Positions 61,241-64,000 of a stretch of 64,000 nucleotides of DNA are shown in pieces (positions within the stretch are counted from its first letter, which is position 1; every line of letters begins with the position of its first letter). The notes under the pieces were generated by a model. That model searched no databases. It was not told the origin of the DNA and saw nothing but the letters and a program-made list of their open reading frames with translations. The position numbers and the translations under genes are program-made. The DNA is from Butyricimonas faecihominis (GTDB taxonomy: Bacteria > Bacteroidota > Bacteroidia > Bacteroidales > Marinifilaceae), in the NCBI RefSeq assembly GCF_033096445.1, contig NZ_AP028155.1, forward strand, positions 3,601,880 to 3,665,879. The letters run 5' to 3'.

Positions 61241-61746
61241 ACTGGGATTTAGTATTATCTGTATTGCTTGATGGAATTTTTGCGGCGATAGCGGCTATCG
61301 GTTTTGCCGTGATTTCCAATCCCCCGAGGAAAGCGATTCTTATTTCGGCTTTGTTGGCTGCCGTGGGCCACGCTCTTCGATTTTACCTGTTGAATCACAC
61401 GGCCTTGGGTTTAATCCCCTCCACGTTATGTGCCTCGTTTACGATCGGTTTGTTCAGTATTTATTTTGCCCGGTTGATTCATTGCCCGGCAGAGGTTTTT
61501 TCTTTCCCTTCATTGCTACCCATGATTCCCGGAATGTATGCTTACAAGACAATCTTGGCATTGATCCGTTTCATGAGAACGGAGGATGAGGAAATTCTCC
61601 CCAACCTGATTGTAGAGATTTTCCGCAACGGATTGACAACCGCTTTTGTTTTGGCCGTGCTGGCTATCGGGGTATCATTGCCGCTATTCATTTTCCATAA
61701 GCAAGCGATTTCAATGACTCGTTTCCTGCGAAGGAGGAAAGAGTAG
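61237..61746 (+). CDS. ThrE-type exporter, C-terminal component (DUF3815)
   Basis: Five-helix membrane protein of 169 residues, the second half of the split ThrE exporter. AIAAIGFAVISNPPRKAIL, a central GHALRFYLLNH and the LLPMIPGMYAYKT motif, which mirrors LIPGVPLIN in the first component, fit the family. The ATG overlaps the upstream stop (ATGA), so the frame opening at 61183 is not used. Confidence 0.9.
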   Translation: MNWDLVLSVLLDGIFAAIAAIGFAVISNPPRKAILISALLAAVGHALRFYLLNHTALGLIPSTLCASFTIGLFSIYFARLIHCPAEVFSFPSLLPMIPGMYAYKTILALIRFMRTEDEEILPNLIVEIFRNGLTTAFVLAVLAIGVSLPLFIFHKQAISMTRFLRRRKE

Positions 61747-61789
61747 AAATACAGTGAGGTGATGACGGTTACTTGTGCCGGAGTCTCTA

Positions 61790-61850
61790 GGGAGTCTCGT
61801 TAGTAAGTTAACGGGAAGTCAACGGGAACTTAACGAGAAGTCGACGGATG
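61790..61850. repeat. Short tandem AACGGGAAGTC-type repeats
   Basis: Three to four imperfect units (TTAACGGGAAGTC, CAACGGGAACTT, AACGAGAAGTCGACGG) follow one another in the gap between the ThrE pair and the next gene. The remainder of the gap has no gene. Confidence 0.45.
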
Positions 61851-61963
61851 GGATTGGTTCATTTGTGGTGGATGAATCATGAATTCACGATTCAGATATT
61901 AACGAGAGTATAGTGCATTCCCGAGGCAAGTTACTGGTAATATACCTGTTTGTCGGTAAGGAG

Positions 61964-61998
61964 GGGAAAAAAGAAAGAGGGAAACTTTCGTTTCCCTC
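61964..61998 (-). terminator. Terminator of deoxyhypusine synthase-like gene
   Basis: On the minus strand GAGGGAAAC (61990-61998) pairs perfectly with GTTTCCCTC (61977-61985) around a GAAA loop, followed by TTTCTTTTTT. Confidence 0.85.
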
Positions 61999-62007
61999 GT
62001 GTCGTAA

Positions 62008-63030
62008 TTATTTTTGGAATAATTTGTTCCAGTTTTTGTATTCTCTCTCTTTCCAAGGTCCGTTGTGGTAAACGTAGCTTGCGATAGCGGGAATAACGGT
62101 GGTTCCTTCAGCGTAAACCATTTGTTCGTAGGTAACGTCAACTTTACCCCAAGAGCAAGCCTCTTTCAAGGTAGAAGAAGAGCAAGCCCCGTCGCGAACA
62201 TCGGCCACGGTGATCTGGATGGCGTATTTGTGCATCGGTACGTCGAATCCGAGGATTTCAGCACAAACAACGGTGTCTTGAGCGAAGTTCTTCGGGGTTC
62301 CACCACCTACCATGAACAAGCCGGTTGTTCCTGCCTTGATCTTGATCTGGGTCAATTCGATAAAGTCTTTTACAGAGTCGATCGACACGTGTTTGTCGGG
62401 GTGTTCCCATTGGTGTTTACCAATTCCGAATCCTGCACTACAATCAGAGAATGCGGGGCAGAAGATGGGTACTCCACATTCGTAGCAAGTCTGGATCAAG
62501 CTGTCTTTCTTCACGGCGTGTCCTTCGTGTAACCATTTACCGATTTCCCAGATAAATTCGCGTGATGAATAGGGACGCGGCTCCAAATTGTTAGCGATCT
62601 CGTAAGTTGTGTGGTCGCAAGCCTGTAATTCTTCTTCATCGATGAACGTATCGTAAATACGGTCAATGTAAAGTTCTCTTAATTGCATGTCAGGCACATC
62701 CTGATGTCCCTTGTAGTGTTTGTAACCAAGGGCCTCGAATAAGTCCATATCGATGATAGACGCACCGGTAGAAACAACCACGTCAACCATTTTGTTACGA
62801 ACCATATCCACGTAAACCTGCATACATCCGGCAGCACTGGTACTTCCGGCAATGGTAAGAATATTAGTACACTCTTTCTCTCCGACCATCATCATCAGAA
62901 TATCGGTTGCTCTGGCCGTATCGCGAGAGGTGAATGACATATCGCGCATCGCGTCGATCAATTGGGTTGAGTCATACGACTTGATGTCGATGTGTTTGAT
63001 AGTGTCTTTTAATAAATCTTTCTTTTCCAT
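62008..63030 (-). CDS. Deoxyhypusine synthase-like enzyme (possible homospermidine synthase)
   Basis: A 340-residue NAD-dependent enzyme of the deoxyhypusine synthase superfamily. VVVSTGASIIDMDLFEALG, GGGTPKNF and ACSWGKV, which contains the active-site Lys of the family, are visible. Bacteria lack eIF5A, and bacterial relatives are thought to move the aminobutyl group of spermidine onto putrescine or another amine, making homospermidine or similar. It lies 72 bp after an agmatinase gene, on the same strand, and speA is 4 kb away, so a polyamine role is likely. Confidence 0.88.
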   Translation of the reverse strand: MEKKDLLKDTIKHIDIKSYDSTQLIDAMRDMSFTSRDTARATDILMMMVGEKECTNILTIAGSTSAAGCMQVYVDMVRNKMVDVVVSTGASIIDMDLFEALGYKHYKGHQDVPDMQLRELYIDRIYDTFIDEEELQACDHTTYEIANNLEPRPYSSREFIWEIGKWLHEGHAVKKDSLIQTCYECGVPIFCPAFSDCSAGFGIGKHQWEHPDKHVSIDSVKDFIELTQIKIKAGTTGLFMVGGGTPKNFAQDTVVCAEILGFDVPMHKYAIQITVADVRDGACSSSTLKEACSWGKVDVTYEQMVYAEGTTVIPAIASYVYHNGPWKEREYKNWNKLFQK

Positions 63031-63102
63031 TCTATTTATCTTAAAAATATAAGGTACAATTATGAGGACCTTATTGACTCAATTTCGTCATTTAAAATTA
63101 TT

Positions 63103-63966
63103 TCATTGGTTTTGATATTTTATGCTCAATATCTGGTAGATCAGTTTGCTAGCCAAGAAGTCAGATGATTTGTTAACTTCGTTGGGGCAAAGTTCTACCA
63201 CGTCCAAACCGACAATGTTGTGACGTTCGTTGATCAATTTCAGAAAGTTCAGCACTTCTCTGTAATAGAGTCCGTCCGGTTCCGGGGTTCCTGTAGCCGG
63301 AAGGATAGCCGGGTCGAAAACGTCAAGGTCAATCGTGATATACACGTTGTCATGTAATTTTTGGGACACCATGTACATCCAGTTGTTACCTTCTTTGGCA
63401 TCATGTAAATCGTGAGCATAGAAAATACGGTCCGGCATGATGTTCTCTTTTTCTTCAATGGCAGAACTTCTGATTCCTACCTGAGCTACGGTTGCCACTT
63501 CCTTGGCACGAGCCATGACACAAGCGTGGTTGTGGGTCGATCCCTCGTATTCGCTACGCATATCGGAATGTGCATCCAACTGCAGGACAGAGAACTTTTC
63601 ATAGTGTTTGGCGAAAGCCCGGAATGCACCGATACTAACGGAATGCTCTCCTCCCAGGATCACCGGGAACTTTTTGTCGGTTAATATCTTGTCAACTTGT
63701 TTTTCAACTTCCTGAGACATGGCTTCCGGAGATGAGGCCTCTGTCACCGGTTCCAAGGTTGCGATACCATGAGTATATACTTCGGAATCCGTTTCAATAT
63801 CGTAGAGTTCCATGTTAGCCGATGCTTCAAGAATTGCATCGGGACCTTTATCTGCCCCTTTCAGCCACGTGCTTGTCCCGTCATAAGGTACAGGTAATAC
63901 TACAATCTCGGCAGTTTCGTATGCCGTAAACTCGCTGTCGAGTCCTCCATAATTTTTATTTTCCAT
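63103..63966 (-). CDS. speB: Agmatinase (arginase family)
   Basis: Mn-dependent ureohydrolase of 287 residues that splits agmatine into putrescine and urea. Metal-site motifs: GGEHSVSIGAF, LQLDAHSDMR, and DLDVFDPAILPATGTPEPDG in full order. LPVPYDGTSTWLKGADKGPD at the start is typical. It is the first gene of a two-gene unit with the deoxyhypusine synthase-like enzyme. The start at 63966 is 34 bp from the window edge, so upstream control is not visible. Confidence 0.92.
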   Translation of the reverse strand: MENKNYGGLDSEFTAYETAEIVVLPVPYDGTSTWLKGADKGPDAILEASANMELYDIETDSEVYTHGIATLEPVTEASSPEAMSQEVEKQVDKILTDKKFPVILGGEHSVSIGAFRAFAKHYEKFSVLQLDAHSDMRSEYEGSTHNHACVMARAKEVATVAQVGIRSSAIEEKENIMPDRIFYAHDLHDAKEGNNWMYMVSQKLHDNVYITIDLDVFDPAILPATGTPEPDGLYYREVLNFLKLINERHNIVGLDVVELCPNEVNKSSDFLASKLIYQILSIKYQNQ

Positions 63967-64000
63967 ATCTAATTGGGTTTATAGTATTTATAAACTCCTT

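Overview
The window looks like chromosomal DNA of a Bacteroidales bacterium, most likely in or near Odoribacteraceae (Butyricimonas/Odoribacter-like); the order is much surer than the family. Evidence: promoters of the Bacteroidetes type (TTTG, about 19 nt, TAnnTTTG), weak Shine-Dalgarno sites, Mfa1/Mfa2-type fimbrillin genes with DUF3575/DUF3868 partners, a UpxY-type NusG antiterminator heading a capsule operon, and an ordinary Bacteroidales core block (pheS, rbfA-lolE-like pair, speA, agmatinase, deoxyhypusine synthase-like gene). No rRNA, CRISPR array, transposase or integrase was seen.

Layout. 1-4.4 kb: Na+/solute symporter, an AbiEi/AbiEii toxin-antitoxin pair, a MITE-like palindromic repeat and a pirin. 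4.5-11.1 kb: a surface-fimbria operon made of a small HTH-like ORF, two tandem DUF3575+DUF3868 pairs, an Mfa1-like shaft lipoprotein and an Mfa2-like anchor. 11.1-36.07 kb: one large capsule/exopolysaccharide operon running from a structured leader and UpxY to a strong terminator. It encodes the Wza/Wzc/CpsB export and control machinery, a nucleotide-sugar dehydrogenase, Wzy, Wzx, glycosyltransferases, a PglC-like initiating transferase, a PglE-like aminotransferase, two ATP-grasp ligases, a CapK-like adenylating enzyme, a CapA-like protein and a complete CapE/CapG/CapF (FnlABC) set for UDP-L-FucNAc. The middle (20.3-31.2 kb) is clearly AT-rich, as expected for an exchangeable serotype cassette.

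36.1-42.9 kb: an accessory zone. It holds a lone LytTR regulator, an MNT antitoxin whose HEPN partner is a deletion pseudogene, fragments of a second LytTR/MNT cassette, a DUF4143-type ATPase, a GC-rich holin-amidase-DUF6266 cassette, a zeta-like toxin pair and an intact MntA/HepT pair. The last two start from near-identical 65-bp promoter copies. 42.9-64 kb: mostly housekeeping genes (prs, M20 dipeptidase, LpoB-like lipoproteins, pheS, aldo/keto reductase, VanZ, PPIase, FtsX permease, rbfA, tRNA-Pro, thioredoxin-like protein, HU, speA, dinB, split ThrE exporter, deoxyhypusine synthase-like enzyme, agmatinase).

The strongest unexplained signal is at 58.83-59.19 kb. Two tandem ~110-nt units share a 5' hairpin whose paired bases change in a compensatory way, an identical 26-nt block containing a tiny MKKN ORF, and an identical 3' terminator-like hairpin. 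They look like a duplicated structured small RNA or leader-peptide RNA. Other items worth follow-up are the decaying LytTR/MNT-HEPN cassettes, the shared promoter of two unrelated toxin systems, the phage-like lysis cassette beside the capsule locus, and the combination of amino-sugar and ATP-grasp ligase genes that hints at an amino-acid-modified capsule.
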